NCBI GenBank assembly: GCA_011833715.1
Contig: CM022391.1
Coordinates: 4,278,001-4,342,000 of the forward strand
From: Carcinoscorpius rotundicauda
Lineage: Eukaryota > Arthropoda > Merostomata > Xiphosura > Limulidae
Direction of reading: 5' to 3'
DNA: 64,000 nt
Each line of letters begins with the position of its first letter. The first letter of the stretch is position 1. Below are positions 34,001-44,205 of this stretch, piece after piece. The position numbers and the translations under genes were made by a program. Under the pieces are notes generated by a model, which was given only the letters and a program-made list of their open reading frames with translations, was not told the origin of the DNA and did not search any database.

Positions 34001-37000
34001 AAAACACACACTTAGTTTTTCAATCATGTTAACTCAATACACACCAACATTAAGTTCACCTGTGAACAGGTGAAAAAACTAACCAAATAGCATTTCTTAA
34101 CCTCAAGATCACAAGAACCAATACACAATTCAAAACAGAAATACACAAAAAAAATCACCCATATTGGACTATACATTCCCTGGAACTCAGTGAATGAAAC
34201 AAAACAAAAACAGAGCCATAAAACTATGCTCACCAGATAAAATTAACTATGATAAACAAAATAAAACACTTCATCAACAAATTTCCTCCAAAGACCGTTG
34301 AAAAAAATCACACACACCTAAATCAACAAAATGGTCAACAACAAACAAACAATAATAAATCCAAAGAAACAAGAAACAAAACTTTATTCTGTTGCATACC
34401 ATATGTTTCCAATATCTGCAAACAAACAAAAAAAATAAAAAATTCGAAAAAACTTAACAAAACACAACATTCCAGTAAACAAATTTATTCAAAAGTCGGG
34501 CACAAAACTAAAGTCCATACTATGTAAAAACTACACTGACAAACACAACACCAACATTATTTATAAAATACAATGTGATAACTGTCGTGACGTCTATTTT
34601 GTTGAAACGAGCAGAAAAATGGAAACCAGTTTCAAAGAACACAAAAAACACTTTCATACATTTTTGAGCACTGAAAATCAAATAAGCACAACAAAAACAG
34701 ATACGAAGTAGAAAACAAACACAAAATCAAAGCCCTACTTATACAACTAAAAAATGAAAATTAAACCAATACAAAGGAACACCTTTATACCTATACTAAT
34801 TAATAACCTAACATCTAACTGCAGCATGCCCTAGAACCCAGTTACACTCTCGTCCCTAAGATATATGCCCAGCAAGTCAGTTGAAAACTCTTTGTTAACC
34901 TGAAGATGACCCAAGAAGGTCAAAATGCTGTTCTCTACTAAATTTTAATAAAAGTTTTAATACCCATATTGGCCATCTTAAGAAAAATTGAAACTCATAA
35001 AGATGGTAAACCTAGTACATTTTATGATATGTATAATTTCCAAAAAGTTAATCAACTTACTTTGCAGTAAATTATCACAACAGAAGTCTGAACCAATTTG
35101 TCATCTCTGATGTAGGTTAGGCATTCCCTCTATTTGTCTTGAAGAAATACCTACAGATCATTTTTAGCTTATAACCAACTTGTTTATATACTGTTCACTC
35201 TTAGAATATTAGACAAGAAATAAGAACTTACTTTTTACCAAAATAAAATTCATTTTCACCAAGTCGATGAGACAGTCGAGTTAAACATTCTTGTGCTTCT
35301 TTGAGAAGCTTTAAAAAATAAAAACAACTTTATTTATCACAGAGATATAAAGTGTAGACTTTGAATTTCTACATTACCACAGACATTAGTTGATATAATT
35401 AAATTTATGTATCGTTATTTTAAAGCAGAAAATAATTTAAAACATAGCATTGCAATTAAGCCCATCAATATTTCAAATATGGTAATGTCAAATAAAACTT
35501 ACTTCCCTCAAGTGACAAGATAGGTCTGAAAAATTATAGGGCTGTTGAAAAGATATTACAAATTAATTTCAAGTTCTCAGACTGGGTTTTAGAAAGAAAC
35601 TGGACACAATGTAAAACAAAATAATGGTAAACCTTAATTAAACAAAAAAGTGCACAGAATAAACGAAAGTGCCTTTACATGGCTGTTGTACCTCTGACAT
35701 CTCCTGAGAACTTAAAATATTTATTAGGGATTAATATTGCGGGCTAATCTATAGAAGGGTATTAACAGCTACAGATAGAAGTCAAGCTTATCCAATTTGA
35801 GGGATTGAACTTGGGAGACAATTAACACAAAGTGTTATGTACAATACCCTATAATGTTATATCCAAAATGCAAAGGTATCGCCTATGTCAATATCAGTCA
35901 ATCTCACAGACAAGATTAAAAATATGAGTTTATAGTCTTGAGATATCATATGGCCTATCATTGGAGAAAACTTCAGGCATGAGGTGGAGTTTTGAAGATA
36001 TCTTCTCCCCCTCCAACACACAAAGCATCATCTCAAAAGAGTGACAAAAAAATATAAAATAGTGAGAACAAAAGTACCTTTACTTTATGCTGTGTGAAAC
36101 CTACACATTAACTGACAAATTCTGGAAAATACTACATTAAAACAATAAAGAATAAGACACATGGTATGCCTGAAACCACACAAACATTATGTTGTTCATG
36201 ATATGAGCTATCCCGAACCTCCACATTCTACTCTTAGTGCCAATAGTGTCACATTTCTGAAATGTTTTCAGACAACATGAGTTGTTTGAAACAGAATATA
36301 CAAGTTATGTCTGATATTATCACCTGCACTAAAGGAAGGTTGTACCTGACTCTTATAGGTTGTAGCTCCAAAGATGAAAAAGCACATCAATTGCAATGGA
36401 AGAAGTGAAATACAAGTTCAGTTGGAAGAGGCTCAGATGTAACAGACTGTAACAGGTGTCAAGAGCAAAGTAACAGTAAATGTTTTCACCTGAATGGTTG
36501 GACCAAGTCTTAGTTACACATTTCTCTCTTAGTAAAACATCCACACAAGACATGGATGAGGCTGCCTGGAAGTTCTAACAGAATTTAATAGTGATTAATT
36601 CCAAAATAATGTGTACAAATCTGGATTTGATATCCAACTATACCAATCCTTTTGTACAGGACTTTTGTAGAAGAGTCACTTTCAGATAAAATATATCCAG
36701 ACACAGAAAAATGTCAAATATACACTTCATCTTCCTGGCAGTGATAAGTTTTAATGTAAATATACACCTGTGTAACCTCTGTTTCTGCCCCATTTTTGGT
36801 AGTTCAGCAGTGGATTTCTTGTTGCGATAAGTTTTGTTAATATTTCTTAGCATATTTAGTCGACTTAATTTAATTTTTGCTACTTTTGAATCATTTTCTA
36901 CTTTAAAAAGGTATCTACATTTTGTTATACCGGTTGAAAAGAAACTGTTGTAACTAGTAGTCATACTCCGTACTCTGATAAAACCACAGTAGTGAAACAC

Positions 37001-40000
37001 TAGTAAATTTTGGTTTGTAAACAAAGAAAACATTTTAATAAATATACTTACAAAATTCTCCATTTTTTCTTTATCCAGTTCATCATAACCTGTAAAATTA
37101 TAAATAATCTTCTGGGCTTTTTTCTGAAAGTAACCAGGAAGAAAATGTTTCACAGGAAATGGTAAAACTTTAATAAACCAGGGTCTAGTCAGTTCTGTGT
37201 AATTTTTATTATCTACCCAAAGAACGTAGAGCTAGAAAAAAAAAATCAAACTATGTTAATTATAATTAAGAGATTGTAACAACAAACTATTCATAAAAAA
37301 AGAGTACTTAAAGGTCCAAGGTAACCGTAAGAATAAAATATAATCCTGAACAGGCTTACTGATGAGCACAAGTAAGGCAAACATGAGACAATTTTAAATT
37401 TCATACTCAGATGTACTTGTTTTTCACCTCTTTCAGAGATAATATAATAAAAACATAAAATGCATAAAACACAAAATGTTGACAATCATGGAAGTGCATA
37501 ATAGCACATTATACAATACATAAAAAATTTTCTCAACCCAAACAAGCCGTTTTTACGTAAATTATACAAATGATGTGAAAAGGGGAAATAGGTAACTAAG
37601 TTAAAATTAAGGATTGCAGCAGACTAAATGTAAAGTGTAATATTACAACAAATATAAAATGTAGACCCCACAAACTATGGTTATTAGAGAATATAACCAA
37701 AAGTAATTACAAGAGAACCAATACTGGTATTCCAGATTTTCAAAAACATTTCAACAACAAATTAACTGTCAAATTTCAATAGAAAGATTAAAATGTGTTA
37801 AACCCAAAATTCCTGTTTCGACAGCATTAAAAAAACAACAATCGATTCTTAAACTACCATGTTAAGTGATTTTTTTCTATAAATTGTCTACGATGAATTC
37901 TCCCCCACAAGACATTCTGAAATTTGAAGTTAGTGATAACAAGTCATCAACAAGTACAACAGTCTTACTAGACAGAAAAGTTGTGGTCTTTAATTTAAAC
38001 TAGGCCTAAAGGTTTAAACAGAAATATTCATCTTGAATTTACTTTAATTGCATATATTATTTTATCAATAAGTATAAGAGAAATACAAGCTATTGTTTTT
38101 AGGAAAACATCAGTCAGACCAATATATAGTTTCTTCTTTTAAGTATCTGTGAGGTCCACAGCACTTTTAGAAAAGAGTCCCTACTCGCCATTATGATAAA
38201 ATTAAATTTCTCTCAAACCAACAACAATATTGTAACTTCAGTACAATTTTTCAACCGAATCATACTCTGCACTTCGTCTTTCATGAAACTTTTCTGCCAG
38301 ATCAGTCCCTTGTATTCAGCATAACTGACATCTTGGAATATCATGCACAAGACAAGTCATGAATTTATGTTTTCCTGCATGACAATCATTAAAACATGTT
38401 CATTCACTTATGCTGCATCTAATTTGTTGTTACATCACGTGAATTGGATATTAAAATAGAACTGAAAAACACATTCACTCTGGAGCAATAAAAAAAAGTA
38501 ATTGCTCCAAGACTGCTCCAATACTTTTCACTCTAGGAGTTCTCTGGAGCATAAAGAATGCCCTGGACTGAAGTGCTCAGATGGTCTAGTGGATATGGCA
38601 AATGGATTTCAGTGTCATTTTGAAAAGTTTTATATTTTTAACAATCGTATTGAAATACATTACATTTTTCTTATAGGTGCAGGGTAGCTCCCTACAAGTA
38701 TGTCACCTGTAGCATTTATAACTTATGCTAATGAGTTGATCCAGCTGTGAAACTGTTTGGTAAAAACAAAATTTTTAAAGTTTCTTGAATCTGTTGGTGT
38801 AAGAAACATTTCATATATAAATTTAAAATATAACAAATGAAAAAAAAGAGGCATAAAAAATATGATTCGGTGACAAGTTATTCTGAAACACATTATTGCA
38901 ACCATGAAATAGAACTTTAAAACAGTATCTGTTTTCGTACAGTTTCAAAATACACATCTTAAGCTTCCTTATTCAAACATTACATGTCACACGTAACATA
39001 GCTGTCACAAATAAAAGTTTAACGAAAAAAGCTTACTACAGCAGGATACAACTTATCTCTCAGTAACGATGAGTAGGCAACAATGTCTGAACACTGTTTC
39101 TTGGTTAAATCAAAATCTGCATTGTAGTTCTGAAAGTAAGATATGTTCAAACATCAATACATTCTGAATCATATGAACATTTTTCACTTTAGCCTAAAAA
39201 CATATCTGGTGATAATTTAAAAATGAGAAAATTTACATTGAAAAAATATAGCTATGTTGTCAATCTTCAGGTTTTTACTTTCACTAGTTTTGTACAACCT
39301 ACAATGTTTTCTAAACTGTAGAAAGACATTTAACTAGCATTAGCTAAGATCTTTATATGCTGTATACCCATTAATTATTAACAGTAGTTAAGATGTATCC
39401 TGCCACTTGCCTTAGAAATTGAATTTCGTTTTTACTACTGTCCCTTTTAGTAAATTATTTAAAGATAGTGTCTAAGAACTGAAAAATTTGATAAAAGGGT
39501 AATTAAATGCATAAAAAATTTAAACTTGAGAAACTTTTGGGCCTAAATCTTTCTCCAATTGATGTCCGTTTAATCACACATACAGAATGCATTTAAAAAA
39601 ACACGGCAGCAAAGAGGATTACACATTTAAAACTAAATCATTGATAACACACGCACGCACAGAGACAAAAAATAGTCAGCACCGTTATATGTATAAATAA
39701 TTTTTCTTTAAAATACTAGTGATAAAGAGTTATAAAAAATATATTTTCATATTTAAACTTGAATGTCAAAAACCTTCTAATTCACAAACACCTTATTTCG
39801 TTTAAAAGCTATTTTTATCTTGTTAAAATATTTTCATTTTACCTGGTCCCTGAGGTATGCAGTTATATCCCCAAATCTACTGAATCTTTTCTTGGGTCCA
39901 TGCCTGAACACAGGTAACTGACCTACAAGAATAGAAAACCTTCATTATAAACCAACATTACATCTACAGCACACAATGCAGTTTCAAAATAATACAATGC

Positions 40001-43000
40001 TAGCAATATAACGATATAAAAAAGCAATGCTTGTGACTTCAGAGATTTTCAAGTGGACACCTTCAAACATACATGAAACTTGTCTCTTTGTTTTGGTCAT
40101 TTGTGCAAAAATAAGAAAGAATGACTTACACTAGCCATTCCTAATTTTGAATTATTATGAATGGTAGGAGTACCTGATGCCAATTCTCTGGCTACTTCTA
40201 ATTAAATAATGTTCTGACCATCACTCTTACAGTACACTCATGACCCAAAATGCAGAGTGTAATTCACGGATCCTCTGATTAACAATCCAATAAGTTTAAC
40301 CACTTTAAGTTTAAGCCCAACATATTTATACATGTTTTGTGTTACCTAAAATAAAACTTTACTGTGATATACAAGAGTGTAGGCATGGTCTTAGAATGAC
40401 TGTAAACCAAAGAATATAATCAAATATTAATATCAATGTTGAGATTGTGGTACTGTTAACAATCTCTGACCAACTAAAATATGTTGATCATAGCAGTAAA
40501 TTAGTTTTATCAAATTCAGACCTGTTTCCATTCAAGCAATTTTTTTCAGAAGGTGTGGAAAGACGTGCTGTTTCTTTGTTTTCCACACTTGCTTATTCTA
40601 TAGTATTGTTCAACAACACACCATTCTATGTTCAAACCTAAAAGACTATTAAAATACAGGGTAATCCAATAAGTAAAGTGACACCCCACTGATTTCTAAA
40701 TGGAAGAACATTAGACACAAATGACACAAGTACATGAAATACAACACATGGCTTGCAATAACACCAGTTAGAAGTACCTCTTAACATCAGTTTTAAGCTT
40801 TGCCTTTAGTGTATTGTATGAAATGAGTGGAAGATCTCATGTTGGATTACCCTATATATCTACTCAACTAATAAAATTGACTTGCATACCATTTGGGGAA
40901 TGCCAAGGCTTGTTGGTTTTGTTCAGTTTCAGTGGAGCTCCTGAAAACTTTGCATATGCCTTATAAAATAATGAAAGTTCAAGTTAAAGAAATGACAAAC
41001 AAACAATATTAACAGAAATAGTTTAACAAACTCATTGTAAATTAGTTTTGAGTTAATGACAAAAAAGTAACCAATTTTCAGAAATAATAAAATATATTGT
41101 TTCCTTGGAGAAGACGTGAATTATTTTGGCTTGTTAAAAATTTTGCACAAAGCCACACATGAAATGCACATAACCATGAGTAATTTTGAAGTGATGCACA
41201 AGATGGAAAACAGCAAATCAACAGTAGCCGCCACCAAATTGTGGGCTACTCTAGCCACACTGAATGGTTAGTTTTGATTATTACTTTTACAGAGCAGCCA
41301 GGGTCCTAGACTCAGGACTGCATCTTAATCTTACAGTAAGATATGAATGTTAAAATCATGGCTTCACAGTTTACAAAGCTAACAACTAGGCCCATCTCTT
41401 ATGGTATTAAGTTTAAAATACTTCACTTAATGTATTTCATTATTCATAATTGAATACAAGTACAATTTGGATCTGAAAGGCTAGGTTCTAGTTGAACAAT
41501 CATATTTCTCTAACAAAATGATTAGTTTATAGAATGAACAGTTATCAACAGAAGCTGGTACTTTGTTGTTGTTTTTTAGGGGGAATTACTGATAATTTCT
41601 TTAAAAATATAAAGTGGGTTTTGCTTTGGAGATGAGTGTACATGGACAGCTTGAAATGGACTAAATGGTCTTGGTTAATCTATTATTTTCCAAAAAAACA
41701 AAGAAACATGAAAATAGTACTGTTAAATTCACACTTGTATAACCAGTATGGAATACAGTTAAACTACATAATATTCAGGTAAATGTTCCAAAATTTTCAT
41801 GTAGGTGTTCTACACATAGTTAATGACTAGTAAACTGAATGTTGCAAGATCTTAAAAATGCTAATTATTATTACATGAAGATCATATGTGATGGTACCCA
41901 TCTCATAGAACCTTGTACCAGTATGACTCTGTGTCCATGTCTACGTCTTGAAAAACCCTATCAAGTTACTTTCAAAAGATAGTATGGAGTTTTTCTCCCT
42001 TAAATATGTTACTCTCATACACGTACAAGTTGATATGAATTACAGATTTTCTGCTTTGAATATGTAACTAGGAAGAGTTTTTGATGTAGATAAGCTAAAA
42101 TTGGAGGCTACCACACAATAACTCTTTTGTTTAACCTAAAAGTATATTAGTATAATCCCTGTCCTGGTCTTGTATAAAAGTACTTAAAGTACTCATGATA
42201 AACCTAATAACAATTATATAATCACTAGACCTATTCAGTAGTTATGACTTGTGCACTGTATGACAACTGATATTTCCAATATGTGGAAACAGTTAAGGTT
42301 TTAGTTTTTTTTCAACCTACAATCTTTAAATATCTATTTTTATAGCTTTATGAAATAATAAGCCACCTTGAAGGAACAACAGAACTATATAAATATCTTC
42401 AATAAGTCAGTTCTATGAAGCATCCACTTCATAAAGTCTTCATACTTTCTACAGTCATTGTCCCCACATTAAAATAACTTAGGTAACAAATTTATGAAAT
42501 AACTAATATTTATAAACCCACTTAAAGAAAAATGTTTTCTTAAACTCTTTGTTAACCTGAAAATGACCTAAGAAGGCCAAAGCATTGTCCTGTACTTTAT
42601 TTTAATTAATGTTTTAATGCCCATACCAGCCGTCTGGAGAATACAATCTTTATTCATGTTAGATTATGTATTTGGTAATTAACAGGCTTGTGCTATATAA
42701 ACATTCAACATGTAAACAATTATCTTTTTGCATTAAAGGTGCTAACTTTAAAAGAAATTTAACAGCACATAGGTGGTGGGGAGGAGCAGGGGATACAACT
42801 TTTGAGAACCAGATTTCTAGATTCACCTTACTCAAGTTCACAATGCAAGTCACTGACTTTCATTTCACAAATCCCCACCCCTTTTTCTAATCACCCTTCA
42901 CTGATTTCTGTATTTAACTAGATGGTTTGCATCATTGTCATAACCATGCAGACATAAACCATTAGGATGCTAGTGACCACCAATGTGAAAAATAAATCCT

Positions 43001-43675
43001 GAACTGATTGGTGGGATCTAAAAACGAAATGCAACTTCAGAATCAGAAAATATACCCTACGTAACAAAAGAGGAAATTAAACAAATCCTATCAGTACTTC
43101 TAGTGGTCATACACACACTGACTGTTCTATATTTAATCTTAACTGGAGCTGTGAAATTATGAATTTTAAAATATAATTTCTTGACACATTGCTAGCTGAT
43201 TAAATCATATCTGTAGAAAACAGACAAAAACATAGACACAATAACTCTAGTTATGGTACTACTAGTACACAAACATATAATAAAGGAATGCTCGACTCTT
43301 GAACCCTTCAGGTTTTCCCATTTAAATTCAGCTTCAGGCATATCCGTATAACAATTTAGTATCAATTATTTATTTTGCACATAATTTACGATATTCATGA
43401 AATAAAAAAGTCAAAGTTGAATGCCAAAACACTTACTACTAAAAATTAAAGAACTATTAACTTCAAGTTATTTTGATGGTTGGTTTTAAATTTAAGCTGT
43501 TAAGTGCAGTTCGCAAATTAATTCTATGCTATGTAAAAAATAAATCAATAATAAAACCGAAATATTTACTATCCTTAATCGCATTAACTCTACCACTTAC
43601 CATAATTTGCAAAGCAAATAAATCAATAGATGGTAAGCCCCAGTCACCTTCCCACGTTTCTAAAATCATGTCCAT
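24971..43675 (-). CDS. Metaxin-1/3-like mitochondrial outer-membrane protein, nine coding exons
   Basis: Metaxins are GST-fold proteins of the mitochondrial outer membrane. They work with SAM50 in beta-barrel insertion, and metaxin has also been tied to Miro/kinesin transport of mitochondria. The - strand exons 43675-43601, 40959-40890, 39922-39843, 39129-39037, 37231-37052, 35308-35232, 27002-26845, 26545-26400 and 25033-24971 splice GT-AG in consistent phases to 313 codons; vertebrate metaxin-1 and -3 are about 317-326. Landmarks: WEGDWGLPSIDLFAL (residues 8-22), YAKFSGAPLKL and KPWHSPNGQLPVF (27-53), LTRPWF and LPFPVKHFLPGYF (mid-protein), LSHRLGENEFYFGKNPTSLD (about 179-198), a membrane helix at about 271-292 and an acidic tail DDDEDE. 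The start Met has an in-frame upstream stop. Choosing between metaxin-1 and metaxin-3 is not possible by eye. Confidence 0.95.
25034..26399 (-). other. Metaxin intron 8
   Basis: AT-rich; contains one SINE copy (25238-25456). No exon recognised. Confidence 0.75.
25238..25456 (-). repeat. SINE family A copy in metaxin intron 8
   Basis: - strand copy of the window's common SINE. In + orientation it starts GTGCAAAGCTACTTGAGGGC and ends at the tRNA-like head with TGGCTATGCTGAGCC. It is diverged, with several mismatches from the younger copies at 46 and 63 kb. Confidence 0.8.
26400..26545 (-). CDS. Metaxin exon 8 (membrane anchor)
   Basis: A polar linker with EAQRNKQEINTSQEDLDF, then the hydrophobic segment WLFAGLFATVAMIGYAFASG (about residues 271-290) ending LVQ. 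This is the C-terminal transmembrane helix that tail-anchors metaxin-1. Acceptor TTATATAG, donor GTACTG. Confidence 0.93.
26845..27002 (-). CDS. Metaxin exon 7
   Basis: NPTSLDALIFGFLAILLQTP and onward to LTHFVKRILQKYFPPSAEG, the C-terminal helical GST-like part; P-SLDA-VF--LA-LLQ is the family signature. Acceptor TTTCTTCTAG, donor GTAGGT. Confidence 0.96.
28335..30345 (-). mobile_element. Jockey/I-like LINE, 5'-truncated 3' part
   Basis: Read on the - strand from 30345 downward, stop-broken frames give the end of a reverse transcriptase: SSKFLGLIFDHKLIFIPHIK, then KLDYGSLVFGSARLSALKML and LCTRAFCTLPVQSLY. Further on is an RNase H part (ICTDGS, FTAELYTISLALDHIKAKQY, FYTDSLSSLLAL). The last part, 29010-28720, has RQHIGHSFLTHRFLL and CSLCNTQITISHILLSCYRY, the Cys/His tail typical of Jockey-type elements. 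The 3' end is marked by a short AATC/AACC repeat tail near 28335-28355. The element is dead, 5'-truncated at about 30345, and interrupted by a 94-bp insertion. Confidence 0.85.
29988..30081. mobile_element. 94-bp PLE-tail-derived mini-insertion (copy A)
   Basis: It lies inside the LINE between 12-bp direct repeats ATAGTCAAGTTT (29976-29987 and 30082-30093), so it is a clean insertion with a target-site duplication. It contains AAAACGGCTTGTTTGGGTTG, then GAGAAAATATTTTACGTAGA, GGTCGAAACGTTGTTC and, at the other end, the reverse complement of CAGTGATGTCGAGAAAC. The same blocks occur at 50700-50850 and at the 3' end of the PLE at 57.5 kb. Confidence 0.8.
30346..31590. other. Unassigned part of metaxin intron 6
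   Basis: AT-rich, without a clear element. On the - strand from about 30960 to 30805 an open stretch after a CAG acceptor reads ALFEELEMPPSPYLTNYFII and continues HEVGTKPYSLNAMQTIPELS before a stop. It has protein-like composition and a faint piggyBac-transposase look, but it is out of phase with metaxin splicing and has no good donor. Confidence 0.3.
31591..32225 (-). mobile_element. Penelope-like element, 3' fragment in reverse orientation
   Basis: Translating the - strand gives KHNIPVNNKFI, then TDKHNTNIIYRIQCDNCHNF and YVRETSRKMETRFKEH. This is the GIY-YIG nuclease region of a Penelope-like element (family IIYKI-C--C---YIGET-R--ETR-KEH). The catalytic YIGET reads YVRET. At the left end lies the 3' non-coding tail, shared in inverted form with 34890-34975. 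It is adjacent to, and facing away from, the + strand PLE that follows. Confidence 0.85.
31631..31670 (-). ncRNA. Hammerhead-like motif in the reversed PLE tail
   Basis: On the - strand: GTTAACCTGGTGATGACTTA then AGAAGGTTGAAACATTCTTC. CTGGTGA replaces CUGAUGA, but the GAAAC is intact. Same position relative to the PLE end as in the other copies. Confidence 0.4.
32891..33480. mobile_element. Tigger/pogo-like MITE nested in the PLE
   Basis: 590 bp with near-perfect ends: TACAGTAGTCCCCCTCACAT at the left and, reverse-complemented, TACAGTAGTCCCCCTTACAT at the right, both TA-flanked. Subterminal blocks (AAAAAAAGTCGTATCTGCGG and GTCGTT..GAGGGG) recur two or three times near both ends. No transposase is present. 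The high identity of the ends suggests a recent insertion compared with the host PLE. Confidence 0.93.
34893..34935 (+). ncRNA. Degenerate hammerhead-like motif in PLE 3' tail
   Basis: Reads CTGAAGA, then a short hairpin from TGACC and AAGGTCA around a small loop, then AAAATGCTGTTCT. The layout matches the hammerhead core CUGANGA - stem II - GAAA - short stem III - NUH, but the GAAA is AAAA, so activity is unlikely. Hammerhead ribozymes have been reported in Penelope-like elements, which supports the assignment. Confidence 0.45.
35232..35308 (-). CDS. Metaxin exon 6
   Basis: LLKEAQECLTRLSHRLGENE then FYFGK and a split Asn; corresponds to EARECLTLLSQRLG---FFFG of human metaxin-1. Acceptor TTTTTAAAG, donor GTAAGT. 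The 8.2-kb intron after it carries most of the transposons of this gene. Confidence 0.95.
35309..37051 (-). other. Metaxin intron 5
   Basis: 1.7 kb of AT-rich sequence. Open frames extend from exon 5 into it but carry no domain. No repeat element recognised. Confidence 0.7.
37052..37231 (-). CDS. Metaxin exon 5
   Basis: 60 codons, LYVLWVDNKNYTELTRPWFI onward, through LPFPVKHFLPGYFQKKAQKI to DELDKEKMENF. It contains the W-D-KNY-E-TR-W and LPFP--FFLPG signatures of metaxin-1/3. The acceptor has a long T-run before CTAG; donor GTAAGT. The frame stays open about 105 codons beyond the donor, but that tail has no similarity and is intron. Confidence 0.96.
37232..39036 (-). other. Metaxin intron 4
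   Basis: AT-rich; contains only the 44-bp PLE-tail insertion at 37517-37560 as a recognised feature. Confidence 0.7.
37517..37560 (+). mobile_element. 44-bp PLE-tail mini-insertion (copy C)
   Basis: Contains TTTTCTCAACCCAAACAAGC followed by CGTTTTTACGTAA, the same 3'-terminal blocks as the PLE at 57.5 kb. It is flanked by 9-bp direct repeats ATTATACAA (37508-37516 and 37561-37569). This looks like an extremely 5'-truncated retrotransposition product. Confidence 0.7.
39037..39129 (-). CDS. Metaxin exon 4
   Basis: NYNADFDLTKKQCSDIVAYS then SLLRDKLYPAV: 31 codons, phase 0 at both ends. The match to YNADYDLSA-Q-AD--AF-SLLEEKL-P-V of human metaxin-1 is close. Acceptor CTTTCAG, donor GTAAGC. Confidence 0.96.
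39130..39842 (-). other. Metaxin intron 3
   Basis: AT-rich with nothing recognised apart from a short ACGC-type repeat near 39650. Confidence 0.7.
39843..39922 (-). CDS. Metaxin exon 3
   Basis: GQLPVFRHGPKKRFSRFGDI then TAYLRDQ, completing the N-terminal thioredoxin-like part. The LPVF segment follows the Gly split by the intron. Acceptor TTCTTGTAG, donor GTAAAA. Confidence 0.93.
39923..40889 (-). other. Metaxin intron 2
   Basis: AT-rich; contains one small MITE (40655-40856) and no other recognised feature. Confidence 0.7.
40655..40856. mobile_element. Short TA-flanked MITE, 202 bp
   Basis: Ends read TACAGGGTAATCCAATAAG and, reverse-complemented, TATAGGGTAATCCAACATG. Inverted repeats are only about 15 bp. 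No coding capacity. Tc1/mariner-like by its TA ends, but distinct from the 6.8-kb MITE. Confidence 0.7.
40890..40959 (-). CDS. Metaxin exon 2
   Basis: AYAKFSGAPLKLNKTNKPWH then SPN and a split Gly. It parallels the human Y-R-TGAPLKV-K--NPW-SPSG segment. Acceptor TTTTATAAG, donor GTATGC. Confidence 0.95.
41135..41400 (-). repeat. Heavily diverged SINE-like tract
   Basis: Starts TTTTGCACAAAGCCACACAT and has GTGGGCTACTCTAGCCACA in the middle, recalling the body of SINE family A in reverse orientation. The tRNA head is not clear. An old copy is the best guess. Confidence 0.4.
42540..42640 (+). mobile_element. PLE 3'-tail fragment
   Basis: TTAACCTGAAAATGACCTAA and the following AGAAGGCCAAAGC, then GTACTTTATTTTAATTAATG and CCCATACCAGCCGTCT, match the 3' non-coding end of the PLE at 34.9 kb. 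The hammerhead-like core is present but degenerate (CTGAAAA, no intact GAAA). Coding sequence is absent, so this is a strongly 5'-truncated copy. Confidence 0.75.
43601..43675 (-). CDS. Metaxin exon 1
   Basis: Residues 1-25, MDMILETWEGDWGLPSIDLF then ALQIM, the N-terminal thioredoxin-like strand of metaxin (W-G-WGLPS-D--L signature). Donor GTAAGT. An in-frame TAG lies 14 codons upstream of the chosen ATG; a second Met is at residue 3. Confidence 0.95.
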
Positions 43676-44057
43676 ATTTTCAATAAAATAAAAACTAGTC
43701 GATACCCCGGGTTCTATTCATGCCTCGAATTTTATTCAACCCAACTGCCATCTATAAAGTGGCTAAATTTATTCAAATAATGCAATCTTTCACAGCAAAT
43801 GAAAGCGATCAAAATTAATATTAATCAGACCACTTTTTTATAGACGTTGTGTAAAAAACTTAATATCCAGAAGTGGTTACGTTTTTTTGGAAATGTTATA
43901 AAATGTGTTTACATCAGCATAATAGTTCATAGGAATAACATAATGAAATAAGAATGCTCGTTAGTGCACAAAAATGAAATAAAAGCCCTGTAACTCGAGG
44001 GCTTTCTCCATCTTTCGAAAACGCCCTTGTTATAGGGGTTTTATTTCATGTTTATTA

Positions 44058-44205
44058 CGCATCAAACAGGCTCGCCCTTTCAGCCGTGGGGACGTTATAA
44101 TATAACGGTTAATCACACTATTCATTGGTAAAAGAGTAGCTCAAGAGTTAGCGGTGGGTGGTGATGACTAGCTGCCTTCCCTCTAGTCTTACAATGCAAA
44201 ATTAA
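44058..44205 (+). repeat. SINE family A, partial
   Basis: Body without the tRNA-like head: CTCGCCCTTTCAGCCGTGGG, then GGTAAAAGAGTAGCTCAAGA and TGATGACTAGCTGCCTTCCC. 5'-truncated and cut at the 3' side. Confidence 0.8.

Larger units (their letters stand above)
32226..34980 (+). mobile_element. Penelope-like element, decayed, interrupted by a MITE
   Basis: The + strand shows PLE landmarks in order with many stops and shifts: a KANEGNAIFIMNTNECI block near 32755, HLCRTDSCTLQLYNIKPQTS near 33510-33560, an RT part near 33840-34020 with a GNPVSPVL-like site and YVDDTIARFTSTKHTL, and near 34560 a GIY-YIG part read as IYKIQCDNCRDVYFVETSRK. The 3' tail contains a hammerhead-like motif (34893-34935). 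A 590-bp MITE sits between two parts that are continuous in the other PLE copy (55.9 kb). PLEs are retroelements coding RT plus GIY-YIG nuclease. The element is dead. Confidence 0.87.
27003..35231 (-). other. Metaxin intron 6, transposon-rich
   Basis: An 8.2-kb intron. It holds a LINE 3' part (28335-30345), a 94-bp PLE-tail insertion inside that LINE, an unassigned tract (30346-31590), a PLE fragment in - orientation, and a PLE in + orientation interrupted by a MITE. The first 1.3 kb (27003-28330) is plain AT-rich sequence. Confidence 0.8.
40960..43600 (-). other. Metaxin intron 1
   Basis: 2.6 kb, AT-rich. Holds a heavily diverged SINE-like tract (41135-41400) and a PLE tail fragment (42540-42640). 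No additional exon recognised. Confidence 0.7.

Noticed and set aside
34249..34527. 92-codon Lys/Asn-rich + strand open frame
   Set aside because: It lies within the decayed PLE, between RT and GIY-YIG parts, and is a chance-open, frame-shifted remnant rather than a separate gene.
36638..37153. 171-codon - strand open frame taken as one gene
   Set aside because: Only its first part (down to 37052) is metaxin exon 5. The rest follows a GTAAGT donor and has no similarity.
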